A stretch of DNA of 64,000 bases. Source: Filosporella fistucella (lineage: Eukaryota > Ascomycota > Leotiomycetes > Helotiales). The stretch lies in the NCBI GenBank assembly GCA_030077755.1, contig JAQJZZ010000004.1:1364001-1428000 (forward strand). The letters run 5' to 3'. Shown piece after piece: positions 1 to 10,755 of the stretch. The notes below the pieces were generated by a model that made no database searches, was not told the DNA's origin, and saw only the letters and a list, made by a program, of their open reading frames with translations. Both the position numbers and the translations under genes were made by a program. The number at the start of each line of letters is the position of its first letter. The stretch's first letter is position 1.

Positions 1-717
1 AAAATGATGAAAGCCAGCGAGAAAATGAGTGTCAGCTCATGGATTGACTTGATGAGCGGTATGCCACCCCCTTTTCCTCGAGACTATTTTCAGCAGGCAA
101 TAACTAAACAAATCATCTACAGGAGAAACCTGGAACCTGATGAAGATTGGATATCAATTGAAACAAGTGCGGGAGCGTTTGGCGAAAGGTCTGGTCGACA
201 AGGGAATCCTCAGAACAGAGAAGCGAAACTTTCTACTCTTCGATATGGCAACCCACCCAGTAGCAGATGGAGGCGCCAAAGAGGAGATTCGACGCCGAGT
301 CAGAAATGTCCTGACCCAGCGGACAGTTGTCCTGCCAGGAAGTCAATTCCTTCCAGAAAATCTCGAATTCAGATATATTCGCACGATTGCCATGGTGTGC
401 GCTGCCTACGCCGCAAATGTTCTTGAAAATGCCTTGGCATCTTTGGGGCACGAATCTAGAGAACGGGCTTTTGCTCAAGTGGATGAGTTATTGGCTGAGT
501 ACAGTCAATGGCCTTTCGGAAAGCGAGCGGGTGGAGCGTCTGGAGGTGTTGGTGCAAACTTGGGACAAGTCATCACTGAGGAGGTCAACAATGGAAAGGA
601 CAAGGAATTGCAACTCGAGGTAACTTTCCCGAACCCTTTTGCTTTCATTGACTTACAAAAATTTAGGTTGTTGCAGCATGTCTTAGCGTTTTCACTAGAT
701 TGGATTCTCTGCTATAA
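1..717 (+). CDS. VPS74: Vps74 / GOLPH3 Golgi phosphoprotein (5' end outside window)
   Basis: GPP34-family PI4P-binding adaptor that keeps glycosyltransferases in the Golgi through COPI (known for the family). Exons visible: 1-58, 123-619 and 667-717, joined by a 64-nt and a 47-nt GT-AG intron. Exon 1 ends in ..SWIDLMSG and continues directly into ETWNLMKIGYQLKQVRERLAK, the family hallmark, which fixes the first intron. The last intron follows LQLE, and the short final exon reads VVAACLSVFTRLDSLL then TAA, matching the usual conserved C-terminal tail. Reading through instead gives an unrelated tail, so the splice is needed. The N-terminal half, with the start codon, lies to the left of the window. 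Convergent with RRP14. Confidence 0.95.
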
Positions 718-1127
718 GCAGGGAGAGATTATCATCTACTGAGGGAGAGGGCAAAAGGGTTGGGAAACAATTCTATATTGTCGTAATAACTGGGTAATGC
801 CCCTAAAAATACCAAAGCAAAATTTGCAATCTTGATTTCAAGCGTTGGTGGAACCTGGGTGTTCTTTGAGTTTTGCGTGCTGTAAGGTCTGGACAGTGTG
901 GAGCTCCTTTGTAAAGATATGTTGTCGAGCTGGGGGTAAAGCATGGCTCAATTGACTTTGCTAATCAACCTTGCTTGGCATTCTACGGTTTGGGGGACGA
1001 AGATAGGATTCAAGTTTTATAAAACCTCTCTGAAAATCTCCAAATTCCTGATTCCAGATTTGTACATTCCTTCCGGTTTCTAGAGACACTCTACCCCCCA
1101 GCAAGAAATAACTACATAGGTAATCTC
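718..1127. other. Intergenic, between convergent VPS74 and RRP14
   Basis: About 410 bp holding both 3' ends. I see no supported gene; the short ORF at 732-944 on the minus strand has no recognisable features. Confidence 0.6.
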
Positions 1128-2784
1128 TTACTTCCGCTTACCAGATCCAAAACTGCCCTCGAAGCCTGGCCTGCTCTTAACCTTTGGTTTTTTCGACTTC
1201 ACCGACTTTCCCTTTCCCTTGCCTTTGGATCCCTTCTCATCTCTCCGCTTCTTAAGATTCTCCTCTCGTTTCTTCTGCTTCATTGCTTGGCTCTTGGCCA
1301 CTCCTTCCTTCCGCTCTCCCCACTCCTTCTCGCTCTTCTTCTTGGCTTTCTCTTTCCTTTTCAAGGTTTTCTTCAATAAGGATGTATCATCTCTTACTTT
1401 CTCGCCGTGTGCACGTTTCTTTGCATTCAGCCAGAGATCCTTTTCTTCGATATCTGCACGTTTCTCATCGTCTAAACCCGCTATCCGCAATCTCTTTTTC
1501 TCGCTCGCCGCCAATGCAGTAGCAGCGTCCTGCGGTCCACGTTTCTTAGGTGCCTCTTTCAGCGACGAAAGATTATCTGTGAGTTCCTGCCCATCCGCGA
1601 ATGCGACACGTCCAAATGAGAAGTTGTGCTCTGGAGATCGAACAAGTGGGCTGAGCATACTGGACGCAGGCGAGTCTCGTGCCGATGCAAGAGCGGCTTC
1701 GCGCCGTGCATCCTCCTCTATCTTTGCCTTCAGTCGAAGCTCCTTTTTGTGTGCTTTCCTCTGTTCTTCCTTCTTTCTCCTGGCTTCGAGAAGCTCTTGG
1801 CGGTTTCGGGCTGGCCGTCCATCTGGTCCGTCTGCTTTTCTTGCTGCTCGAAGGGCCTCTATCCGTGCTGCTAGTCTAGTTCGTAATAGTTCTGGGTCTG
1901 TGGGAAGTTTGATGTGTTTCGGTGCTTTTGCTGGAGGAATGACTGAGGATGTGGATGTATTTGCGCTAGGTTCTGTCGGATTATCGAAAGTGGGAGATGG
2001 CGGGGAAGGACTTGGAGAAGCGGATGGGTTTTGATCCTCGGACTTTTCCTCTAGCCCTTCTGCCTCAAAATCGCCGATTTCACCGCCAAGAAGCTCTTGC
2101 TCATCTGCTGAATGCGCATCTTCAGCATCCTTTGCTGATGCATTTTTGGTGCTCTTGCTTTCTGCTGGCTTATCGTTGCTTCGAGATTCGTTTTTGTTCG
2201 TCTGTGGAGCCTTCTCTGACTTTTGTTTCGCTTTCTCCTTCTTCTTAAGCTTCTTCTCTTTCTTCAATTCCTGCTTGGCGCGGCGTTTATCACTGGCGGT
2301 CAATTTTTGGTCGCCATTGACATCGTCTGTCGTGGGCTCGGAAGTCTTTTGCTTCTTGGATTTCTGCTCCGACACCTTCAACCCTTCCTTAGGGAGTTCT
2401 TTTTCAACACCTTCGATATCGGAACCGTCAAAATCTTCTAGCTCCTCCAATTTTCGTTTCCGTGCTCGCTCATCCATGACATCCTTCGCCGTTTTGGCAG
2501 ATTCAGGATCTAATTTGGCTCTCCTCGCAGTGGCTGCTTGCTCCTTAGTTTGCTTCTTTTTTTGCCATTGATCCTACATGCGAGTGGTTAGTTGATCGAT
2601 ATGAAATCAAAGTGAAGCGGGACTTACGCTGGTATCGCCGGGACCGTAGTAAAACTTTGCTGGAATGAGAGAAAGTAGTCCGTCGAAGGCGCCCGCATGC
2701 TCGCGGAGTCGATCCTGGAGAGAGTTAGATGGGAAGCAAACTTGAAGGCGGGGAAGTAATTACACCAAGTGAACTTTCCGCCAT
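1128..2784 (-). CDS. RRP14: Rrp14 / SURF6-type ribosome biogenesis protein
   Basis: Nucleolar protein needed for early processing of both ribosomal subunits in yeast (Rrp14) and mammals (SURF6). Exons on the minus strand: 2784-2764, 2714-2628 and 2573-1128; 517 aa. The N-terminus reads MAESSLGDRLREHAGAFDGL then LLSLIPAKFYYGPGDTS, followed by DQWQKKKQTKEQAATARRAK, the SURF6 N-terminal signature. The middle (about residues 70-190) is low complexity and rich in Lys, Glu and Ser. The C-terminal half carries the very basic SURF6 domain (..LRTRLAARIEALRAARKADG.., then DLWLNAKKRAHGEKVRDD..LKKTLKRKEKAKKKSEKEW), ending in a Lys/Gly-rich tail. Introns of 49 and 54 nt are GT-AG. Starting at the internal Met at 2477 would drop the conserved N-terminal motif. 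Confidence 0.93.
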
Positions 2785-3502
2785 TTTGTAGAATATAACA
2801 GAACAAATTGGAAGTAAAACTCAGGCGTAAAGGAGGCTTCAGAGCTTCACATCCAATCCGAACACGAGAAAGGATTACTGGTCGTTGTCGAAAGCGCAGG
2901 TCTTTGGAATCTCGGTCAAAACTTTCTTCGTCGAGAGGCTTAGTGCGAATCAAAAAATATCTCGCTTGTGGGGACGAAGATAGTTCAATCACCACGTGAT
3001 TATCTACTAATTACACCCCACAAATATATATTTCGCCCCAGGTTGTTCTCGTTCCTGTTTGATGTGCACGACGGCTCAGCCTCAAAAACGTACGCAAACT
3101 AACCATACCGTGGCTGATATGGTCAAATTAGACTTCCAATGCTGAGACATACAGGGAGAGTGCATCATGTACGGATGCCACGTCAAGATAACTGCCGTCT
3201 TCTTTAAACCACTCTCTGCCGATGTGAATACGCCTTGAGTGTTCTCATACACGCACGCAGTTAGCCACCCAAGGTTCACCTCAGCAACGCAATAGCTGCC
3301 TTGCAAACCTCAATAAAAGCTTGGGAGAACCCGACTGTGCTGATCCTTTCTGGGTTCAAGTTCGTTCACAAGCGTTCCTTGTCTTGTTGTCACCTATCCA
3401 CACACGGAAGGCTCTCCTTTTCGCTGCTGTTTCCAAGCTACCGGTCATTCTTTATGACCATCTTCTCAACTCCTTTCCCACCAACATCTCCTTGGGAGTA
3501 CC
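2785..3502. other. Divergent promoter region, RRP14 / 604-aa gene
   Basis: 718 bp between two divergent starts. A palindromic CACGTG E-box lies at 2993-2998, about 210 bp upstream of RRP14. No ORF with coding character was seen. Confidence 0.5.
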
Positions 3503-5367
3503 ATGGCTCCTCATGTTGAAGCAAATTCGCTTTCTGATATAACTCAACTAGCAGGCAACCCTCCAAAGTATCCTCGGAATCCCACTGAAGCCAAGAGGCC
3601 GCCTTTGACGCTGTACATTGCCAGGGTTCCGGGCAGCAGAGGTAGGTCACGTTACCATTGGCCAGTTTCCATATACTAAATACTGCTCCAGATATTATTC
3701 TCACACCGTTGAAGCCTCAACCGAAAAATGTGACCGCTGAAGATGTAGCTGCATCACTATATTATCTCCACCTAGATACCGAAGAAGATGCTCGCTTTCA
3801 GGAGGAAATCCAGACAAGTCCCGTTGCCGGGGACGGCGAAGCCACAGTACAGAAACCATTACCACGGAAGCCATTACCAGAGTCAGCTCGGTCCTCACTT
3901 GAACTCAGTCGTCAGGTAACTGCAAATCTGAAGGGCTCAGAACCGTCCAGTATTGTGCCAAAGCGCAAACCTATACCTTCAGACCAACAAAAGCCCGTTT
4001 CAGCTGATCAAGCTATTCCAATTCAGAAAGAGATTGTGAGGCGGCCATTAGGACCTCGGCCATTACCAGCGGAACCAGAAATGCAGCTTTCACGGCTGCC
4101 AGGGATCGAGAATAGTCCTTTGAGTGATGCACCGAATCCCAACATGCGTGCATCTCCTCCTAAACTTAGCAGCGAGATCACAAGGGACACGCATGCCGCA
4201 GGATTTGCTTCGGCTGGTGCTGAAGGTAGTGTAGCTTCCAACGCCTTCTCTATAACTGTCATCCGGCGCGACCCCTCGTCTGGCGCGCAATGGAACGTTG
4301 GCAAGGTATGGGGCCACCCCGTTTACGATGAAGCACAGATTCGGCGAGGGAAGCCTACATCACGCAACAAGAAGCCCTATTTTGATATGTCTGTTCATCT
4401 CACAACACCTGGATACAACTATTTCCGAAACACAAGAACACCTAGTCAGCTTGAAGTTGGTGCTACTAGAGTGAACCCAGGTGTGACCAAACCTCAAACA
4501 AACCCAGCTTCCACTACAGGTTTCGATCGACAGGTACGGATGGAGGGATCCAGTTTTTGGGGACGTCCATCACAACACAAAAGATCTCGTTCCGAAATAT
4601 CGGAGAAAGAAACATCCACACGTGGAAGGAGTTTAAGTGGGAATTCTATGGCAGAATTATCTCTGAATAGCGAGGATGCTATTCCGGAGACGAGTAGTCT
4701 TACCAAAGGTTATACCTTTCTAAGTCCATGGGGAGGTCGTTGCAAGTTTGTTACTGGAGGTGGAGGGCGGTCGCTTCGCTGTAAACACTTTCTACCTGCT
4801 CCAATATCTGCCAGCAATGGGGCGGATTTCTCATCTTCATCTCAAGCGCCTTCAGTGGCGAGTGAGTTACGATTCAATCTGCCAACATCTGCACTTTTCA
4901 CACCATCAGCCTCGAACAAGAAAATAGGGCCAGATCTCAAGCACTTCAGCATATCGAAAATTGGTCATATTCGAAATAAGCTATCTCCTGACAAGATACG
5001 TCCTCCTCTTCCACCTCGTCCCCACCCAACATCATATGCAGCGCTATATCCAAGTGACGAGGAGGCGCCGCCACTGCCCCCCAGGCCATCTAGTAATATC
5101 TTCCGAAGGGTATCAAGTGATGTAGAATCACCAGGACGCCCAAGTGCAACTACTTTGCCAAATGCTGAGTATGAAGACGGATATAGCGATGACGAGGCAC
5201 GTTTAGATCTCAGTATCGGTCAAGAGAAGGCTGGTGGTGGTAATAGAGGGAAGCGGGTTAAACTTGGAAAGTTGATTATTCATGACGAAGGCTTCAAAAT
5301 GTTGGACTTGATAGTCGCGGCCAACATGGGTATCTGGTGGAGTGTATGGGAATTTGGGAAGGTGTAG
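3503..5367 (+). CDS. Conserved fungal proline-rich protein of unknown function
   Basis: Not a family I can name. Exons 3503-3641 and 3692-5367 give 604 aa; the 50-nt intron has a good branch site (atactaaa) and joins ..YIARVPGSR to DIILTPLKPQPKNVTAEDV, which reads as one folded N-terminal segment ending SLYYLHL. The start is the first ATG in frame. The middle is low complexity with repeated KPLPRKPLP / RPLGPRPLP stretches. A Gly/Cys island (WGGRCKFVTGGGGRSLRCKH) lies near residues 355-380. Two class II SH3-ligand motifs occur, RPPLPPRP and APPLPPRP, about residues 490-520. A conserved-looking C-terminal block reads GKLIIHDEGFKMLDLIVAAN. The SH3 ligands suggest a scaffold or cortical adaptor, which is inference only. 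Confidence 0.8.
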
Positions 5368-6218
5368 GACATGGTCACGAGGCTATGATTGTTGTCACAT
5401 TTGGTCATACTGGCATGTTCCAAATGCGCTTAAGTGGATGATAGCTTTTGATATTTGGTCCTCGATTTAGCCTTGTCACTGCAACACAGCTAAGTTTACA
5501 GCTGCCAATACCAATAAAGCGCTTTTAAGTTGCGGTGTGCATCCGGATGCAGTTATCTTCAGGTTCCAAAAAGAATATGCTGTGAGTCCTGGTCCAAAAG
5601 CTGCTGTCCAGGTTTCTAGCTCTACCACTAATTCGGTATCCTCAGGTTGTTACTCCTGTCACGTAACACCTTGATATATAGTATAACGTCCACTTTGTTT
5701 CTAACAATTGCATATCAGCTGGCGAGAAGCGATTTTTTTCCGGTTCTGAGACGTCCCAGAGCAGCCAGCGGATCCAAGAATTCAGCGGAGATCATCGATT
5801 TTCCAATAGAAACTCGATGAAAATGGAACGTGGCGGACAATGTTTAGGTCTTTGGTGATACTCAAATCTCAGTGAGCAAGAATCGGGGGCTGTCCTTTCC
5901 AATTCTTGGCCACCCACATAGGCTTTTCTTGGTATACAGTCTCAAGCCGAATATTTTCATTATTCACCGCCGGTTATAGACAAGCGTTGAGGTATCACCC
6001 ATACTGTGAGTGGCTTCTCAACATATCCTTTGACGGCTGCCTTTAAGATACAGAGCTGAAAATTGTGCACTGAAAGTTCTATATAAGGGGATCCAATGTC
6101 CTGGGTTTTCTCTCCATCAGTACCCACCATCTTCACCACTTCAGACAAACTTTAATCTCCTTCTATCTTTCATACTTTCCTTTGATACCCAAACATACTT
6201 TCCTTCAAACCCTTCAAA
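5368..6218. other. Intergenic, hydrophobin promoter region
   Basis: 850 bp. I see no gene. The right part holds the TATA-like box and pyrimidine-rich leader of the hydrophobin. Confidence 0.5.
6080..6087 (+). promoter_or_regulatory. TATA-like box of the hydrophobin gene
   Basis: TATATAAG at about 140 bp before the hydrophobin ATG, followed by a CT-rich leader (CTTTCCT, CCTTCAAACCCTTCAAA) that runs into the start codon. This layout is typical of strongly expressed fungal genes. It is a sequence match only. Confidence 0.55.
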
Positions 6219-6737
6219 ATGAAATTCAAAGTCTTCACCATCCTCTCCCTCGCCGCAGCCACTCTTGCTACTCCTTCTGTTGAGCGCTATGAGAAAAGGA
6301 CCGATTCCATCTCTTGCGCTCAAGGGCAAGGAACCTTAACGTGCTGTGCTCAAAAGCCAGAACTCAAGCCCGTCTCGACCTTGGGTGGAAACGTTGCTCC
6401 AGTGCTCGGTGGACTGCTTGGTGTCATACCAGCTATCCTCCCACTGATCGTCCCAACTGTCTCTGTCGCCGCAGAGTGTAAGTGCCTGAATGCTACCAAG
6501 CGTATCCTTAGTTTCTGTACTAATGAATACAAGGTGTTGCTGTCATTGCCCAAGTCGAAGCTTGCGCTTCTCCAAATATCTGCTGTTTGGCTCCTTCCAG
6601 CGGCAACACCAACAGCGCCGGTGTAAGTCACACACTCTTCGGTCATCACTTACCTAGTATCACAAACTTACGGAATCCAGCTCATCCAACTCCTCTCCAA
6701 CAATCAGATCGCCGTCTGCCCTGGTGTCACCGTCTAA
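6219..6737 (+). CDS. Secreted hydrophobin, class I-like spacing
   Basis: Small secreted amphipathic protein that coats hyphae and spores (known for the family). Exons 6219-6477, 6534-6622 and 6681-6737; 134 aa. It starts with a clear signal peptide (MKFKVFTILSLAAATLATP), then possibly a KR processing site (YEKR). The eight Cys follow C-x8-CC-x43-C-x9-C-x5-CC-x24-C, the hydrophobin order. C3-C4 and C7-C8 are a little longer than the common class I range. Both introns (56 and 58 nt) are GT-AG; the first has a TACTAATG branch site. Only the spliced reading recovers C5, the second CC pair and C8 (..SNNQIAVCPGVTV, stop). Read unspliced, the frame loses the last four Cys. Flanked by RAD54, so not part of an obvious cluster. 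Confidence 0.93.
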
Positions 6738-7370
6738 GTACTATTCATTCAACACCAGTTTCTGACCAACACCATCTTGGGTATTTCGCATCATGGATTC
6801 GAAAATGTTTCTGTAGGGTAATGCTGGAGGCTATATGGGAAAGCATTCGTTTGGTCACGGTTTGCGTTTCTTCTGATAGTGGTGGACATAGGTGGAGTCG
6901 GTTAGGAGGTCTCATTCAACATTGGACTGTCTGATCTATTCTTCATGCTTGTATCTTGTTTTCTGGATTTAGAACGTAATCTATTCCCTCGTTTTGTCTA
7001 CATTATCCATCCTGTGCTTTTCGTCGAGCAACCCTAAAAGTGATTACAAGAATGAATTTGTCAAAGTTGTGTTTCTATCGCACCGAGGACAAGATATCGG
7101 ATCGTTGCCACTTCCCAGCTTCGTCATACACCGACGACTTTGAGTAGTACAAAGTTGTCAGGTACCATTGCCACTTGCCTCACATGTCTCAATTGAGCAG
7201 CACACATTAATCATTCAGAGTCTTAGATATTACAATGCCGCAATGATTTTGACAGAACTATTGAGTCTATTTCTGACTGGGAGATCTTCTATTCCCACTA
7301 ATCCACCCTATTCATCCAGACGCCGATCTACTACATGCTCCATACATACCCAGACAAAAAGAATATAACG
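6738..7370. other. Intergenic between convergent hydrophobin and RAD54
   Basis: 633 bp of 3' flanking sequence; nothing gene-like. Confidence 0.5.
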
Positions 7371-9917
7371 CTAATGGGATATGTACTGGAACACTGCAGA
7401 TACCTCTTTCTCACTACACTCCTGTCTCAGGAGTAAATCTTGAATTGGTTCAAGTCCGCTGTTGATGAAGTGATTCCATGTACTCGTGTCACCGTACATC
7501 ATTGCAGGAGCTTTGATGTATTGCTTCCCATCCGGTTTACAACGCTTACATTTAAAAGAATCATGAGTATCGCTAGTAGTATTTCCCCGGTACTGGAAGA
7601 GTTCCCTAAGACTGTCCAGAGTGAAATGTCGTTCAACATCCTCGGCTGAATCCACCACACATGATGACAGAGATTGCTTGTGCGATTGTCTCTGGAAGAT
7701 TTTCTCCTCGATAGTCCCGGTAGCAATGAAGCGGTACACGAAACAATCTTTCTTCTGTCCATCTCTCCATACACGGGCCAGTGCTTGTTGATCTGCCGCA
7801 GGATTCCAATCAGGGTCAAAGAGCACGAGTCGGTTCGCACCGATAAGATTCAAGCCACAACCTCCTGCCTTGCTACTCAGAAGAAATATGAACTCTGAGC
7901 CTTCAGGGTCGTTGAATTTGTCAACAAGTTTCTGTCGCTTTGTGACATTCATTGTACCGTCAAGTCGAAGACTACCATAACCACGATGCCGGCAAAGCTT
8001 GTCGAACATGTCTAATGTTTGTGTGTAATTACTGATCAGAACAATCTTGTCATTCGTATCCTGACGAATTCGTGCAAGCATGCGGTCCAAAACTTGCATC
8101 TTTCCGGAATACCATGGTCTAACGTCTCGATCTCTGCCCCGAGCGTCTTTTGGAACGTAGTCTTCTGGCCATAGCTTCTCACATCCTGGCAGATCATCCG
8201 GAAGACTGAGTAAATCTGGATGATTGCAAAGTTTCTTGAGCATGCCAATTGCCTTGAGAGGTTGACTTCCTTTGCCTCTGAGTAATGCTCTGATGTCAGG
8301 GCTGCTGATGAAGTGGTTGTAGAGATCCAGTTGAAAGGGAGCAAGATTGCAAAATACAACATGTTCATACTTGACAGGCAAGTATTTCGATAAGATATCG
8401 TTCGTCCTCCTAATGATGAATTTGTTGACAACGGCCAAAAGTTCGCGTACACATTCATCTCCCCTTTGGCGGTCCTTGTCACTGCCAGCAGCATCTCGGC
8501 CCCTTAAAATTGGTAGCTCATATTTCTTGCGGAACTCTAATCGAGTACCTAGCAGACCAGGATTAGCAAAGCTGATGAGTGAAAAGTATTCTGTGAGATC
8601 ATTCTGAATCGGAGTGCCGGAGAGAATGACTCTTCTCGACACGTTGAGGCCATTTAATGCCGTAAAGGTCTGACTGTCGCCATTTTTCAATCGATGGCCT
8701 TCGTCACAGAGCATCAAACCGATCTTAGTTCCCTTAAGCTCATCGACGTATAGCCTCAAAGTCTCATAGGAAACGATGATAACCGGCCGAGTAACTGCCC
8801 GACCACTTGCAATGGCCCATTGTCGTAATTGTTGAGTGAGCTCTTCTTTCGATGCTTTTCCATCAATAGCGAATGGTTGAATAGCGTCCGGTCCAAGCCA
8901 TTTTATTAACTCATTGGCCCAATTCTTGACTAAACTGGAAGGACATGCGATGATTGCTTTCTGTATCGAAGATTTTCCAGCATCCGGTGACTGTTTCAGC
9001 AGCGTCCACATGAGGGTAATACATTGTAGGGTTTTCCCCAACCCCATTTCGTCGGCCATAATACATCCATTCGCTTTCTCCTCGATCATACCAGTGACAC
9101 ACCTATACATGAACTTGACTCCCTCGATTTGATGGGGTCTAAGAACTTTAGCAAGTTTTGGATCAATAACAACGGGCACCTTAGGGTGGTCGGTTTCGAC
9201 CACTTTTTTGATACCTAATATCTCCGCTAGTGATTTATGGACGAGCGGAGCATCAATTTTAGGTGCTTCTGGTGCATCAGCCTTCTTGGCTTCCTCGATA
9301 GTTCTCGGTTTCTCATCAATTGTAGGATCGTAAAGAACAATTGCAAACTCTCCGCTAGGATCATGTAATGGTTTGGCGACAAAAACTGCTCCCTGACGTA
9401 GTCCTAATGTTGGTGGAGGTCGATTAGGGTTGTAAGTCGCCGAATCCTTATTTTTCAATGGGACAGCGAAGCGTTTCCGGAACATTGTTTCCTTATCTTT
9501 CACTTCAAATACTGGAAACTTGTTGGCGTCTCTGTTCGCCAAAGCCATTCGATCCTCGTTCGTCCATGGCTTATCTTCCTCATCTTTCGATCCATCAGCT
9601 CCTCCATAGTCCACCTTCCGTCTTTTTCGAGCCGGCTTCGCGGAAGTCCGAGTAATTATCGCGGATCCTGGGCATTTGAATGGTTTGATGAGCTTGTCGA
9701 CAGACTGAGGCGTGTAAAGTCGCTGGGAAGCTTGCGGTACAGGAGTCCTTGCTGTAGAAGGTAGAATATTCTCCTTGTTATCACCCAGTGACACTCGGAA
9801 TGGCTGTTTTAATCGTTCAAGAGTCTGAGGAGTTCCTCCAAGTGTGCCACTGCCTAGCCGTTTCTTCGTGACGTGTATCGGCGTGTGCGATAGTCCATCT
9901 GGAGGAGTGATCATCAT
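7371..9917 (-). CDS. RAD54: Rad54 SNF2-family DNA translocase for homologous recombination
   Basis: Intronless, 848 aa, starting ATGATG. Rad54 is a nuclear dsDNA-dependent ATPase that works with Rad51 in strand invasion and chromatin remodelling. Visible SNF2 motifs: Walker A DEMGLGKT (289-296), Walker B DEGH (405-408), motif III SGTPIQND (433-440), helicase C motifs RLDGTMNVTKRQKLVDKF (651-668), SSKAGGCGLNLIGANRLVLFD (681-701, motif V) and QALARVWRDGQ (711-721, motif VI). The Rad54-type N-terminus has TPQSVDKLIKPFKCPGSA and a basic KPARKRRK stretch (94-101, possible NLS). The C-terminus carries a CKRC pair (790-793) as in the family. Length is normal for the family, with no missing catalytic residue. 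An ACGCGT box lies 132 bp upstream. Confidence 0.98.
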   Translation of the reverse strand: MMITPPDGLSHTPIHVTKKRLGSGTLGGTPQTLERLKQPFRVSLGDNKENILPSTARTPVPQASQRLYTPQSVDKLIKPFKCPGSAIITRTSAKPARKRRKVDYGGADGSKDEEDKPWTNEDRMALANRDANKFPVFEVKDKETMFRKRFAVPLKNKDSATYNPNRPPPTLGLRQGAVFVAKPLHDPSGEFAIVLYDPTIDEKPRTIEEAKKADAPEAPKIDAPLVHKSLAEILGIKKVVETDHPKVPVVIDPKLAKVLRPHQIEGVKFMYRCVTGMIEEKANGCIMADEMGLGKTLQCITLMWTLLKQSPDAGKSSIQKAIIACPSSLVKNWANELIKWLGPDAIQPFAIDGKASKEELTQQLRQWAIASGRAVTRPVIIVSYETLRLYVDELKGTKIGLMLCDEGHRLKNGDSQTFTALNGLNVSRRVILSGTPIQNDLTEYFSLISFANPGLLGTRLEFRKKYELPILRGRDAAGSDKDRQRGDECVRELLAVVNKFIIRRTNDILSKYLPVKYEHVVFCNLAPFQLDLYNHFISSPDIRALLRGKGSQPLKAIGMLKKLCNHPDLLSLPDDLPGCEKLWPEDYVPKDARGRDRDVRPWYSGKMQVLDRMLARIRQDTNDKIVLISNYTQTLDMFDKLCRHRGYGSLRLDGTMNVTKRQKLVDKFNDPEGSEFIFLLSSKAGGCGLNLIGANRLVLFDPDWNPAADQQALARVWRDGQKKDCFVYRFIATGTIEEKIFQRQSHKQSLSSCVVDSAEDVERHFTLDSLRELFQYRGNTTSDTHDSFKCKRCKPDGKQYIKAPAMMYGDTSTWNHFINSGLEPIQDLLLRQECSEKEVSAVFQYISH

Positions 9918-10337
9918 CTTGTCTGATCAGCGGGCAATACAATCGCAAAGGTCCTTTCATGCTATGTTGTCGGAATTGTCGCGAAGTCGAGGCTGGCGGA
10001 ATTTTTTGGGTGGCAATTGTGATGTCTCGAGATCAACATAGAGCTTGGACGCGTCGTGTAAAACGCGCTACCGCGAGATCACATGACTATCCGCTCTTGT
10101 TTTCTTCCATCCGTCCTCACAGAAACCGCCACTGACGGCAGTGACGTGCACCCGAAAAAATATCGTCCAGGGGGCTTCCGAGTCAAGAAAAAAAAAATTT
10201 CACTCAAATAATGTCAACATCTCAATTGATCTCACTCTCTTCAATTCTCTCAATTACATAGACAATCGAAGTCAAGTCAAATCGTTCCACTCTTACATCA
10301 ACAACACGCCATTCTCCCGTACCCCGCGCTAATCGAA
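9918..10337. other. Divergent promoter, RAD54 / small membrane gene
   Basis: 420 bp between divergent starts. Contains the ACGCGT box and, to the right, the A/T-rich and CT-rich leader of the next gene. Confidence 0.5.
10049..10054. promoter_or_regulatory. MCB-like box (ACGCGT) upstream of RAD54
   Basis: Perfect palindromic ACGCGT, with a second ACGCG core about 14 bp further right. In yeasts this element binds MBF and gives G1/S expression of replication and repair genes, including recombination genes. It also lies upstream of the oppositely transcribed gene, so its target is an inference. Confidence 0.5.
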
Positions 10338-10661
10338 ATGGCCCCGCCTCCGAAACCAACCTCAATTGACAACTTCTTCGCCAACTATCAATCCCCGATT
10401 TTATTGAGCGCTTTCGGGGCCCAAGTCGGCCATTATCAATTTATCAAGCGGACGCAACCCGTGGCCGATGCCAACATATCACTCCGAGCACCAGCCATCC
10501 CGAGGACTCTGAGAGCCGGTCTTGGTTGGGCAGTGGTCTTCGTCGGCCTCCTTACGCAGATTACTCTGGCAAAGAAGACTGTAAGAGATCACTCTGATCC
10601 AGTCCTAGCTGTTGCATCAGATAGGAAGCAGTGGCCACGAAAGGCCCACCAAGGATTGTGA
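10338..10661 (+). CDS. Small predicted membrane protein, unknown function
   Basis: 107 aa if read unspliced; start context GAAATGGCC is good. The first ~80 residues look conserved in style (..IDNFFANYQSPILLSAFGAQ, then IPRTLRAGLGWAVVFVGLLT), with one predicted transmembrane helix at about residues 58-75. I do not recognise the family. After ..LAKKT there is a consensus-like donor (GTAAGA at about 10579), and acceptors downstream would give an almost immediate stop, so the true protein may be only about 81 aa and the last 26 residues may be intron or 3' UTR. It lies head to tail with a mitochondrial carrier, only about 95 bp apart; a mitochondrial role is a guess. Confidence 0.55.
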   Translation: MAPPPKPTSIDNFFANYQSPILLSAFGAQVGHYQFIKRTQPVADANISLRAPAIPRTLRAGLGWAVVFVGLLTQITLAKKTVRDHSDPVLAVASDRKQWPRKAHQGL

Positions 10662-10755
10662 TTATTCCTGCAGTGAATACTGCTTCAGGAAATTTGCATA
10701 GTTTATTTTGGACAGTTGTTGCAATGATCTTGCAATAACAACACTTAACTCAATC

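Noticed and set aside
1219..2034. Plus-strand Ser/Phe-rich ORF of 271 codons
   Set aside because: Antisense shadow of the Lys/Glu-rich RRP14 coding strand.
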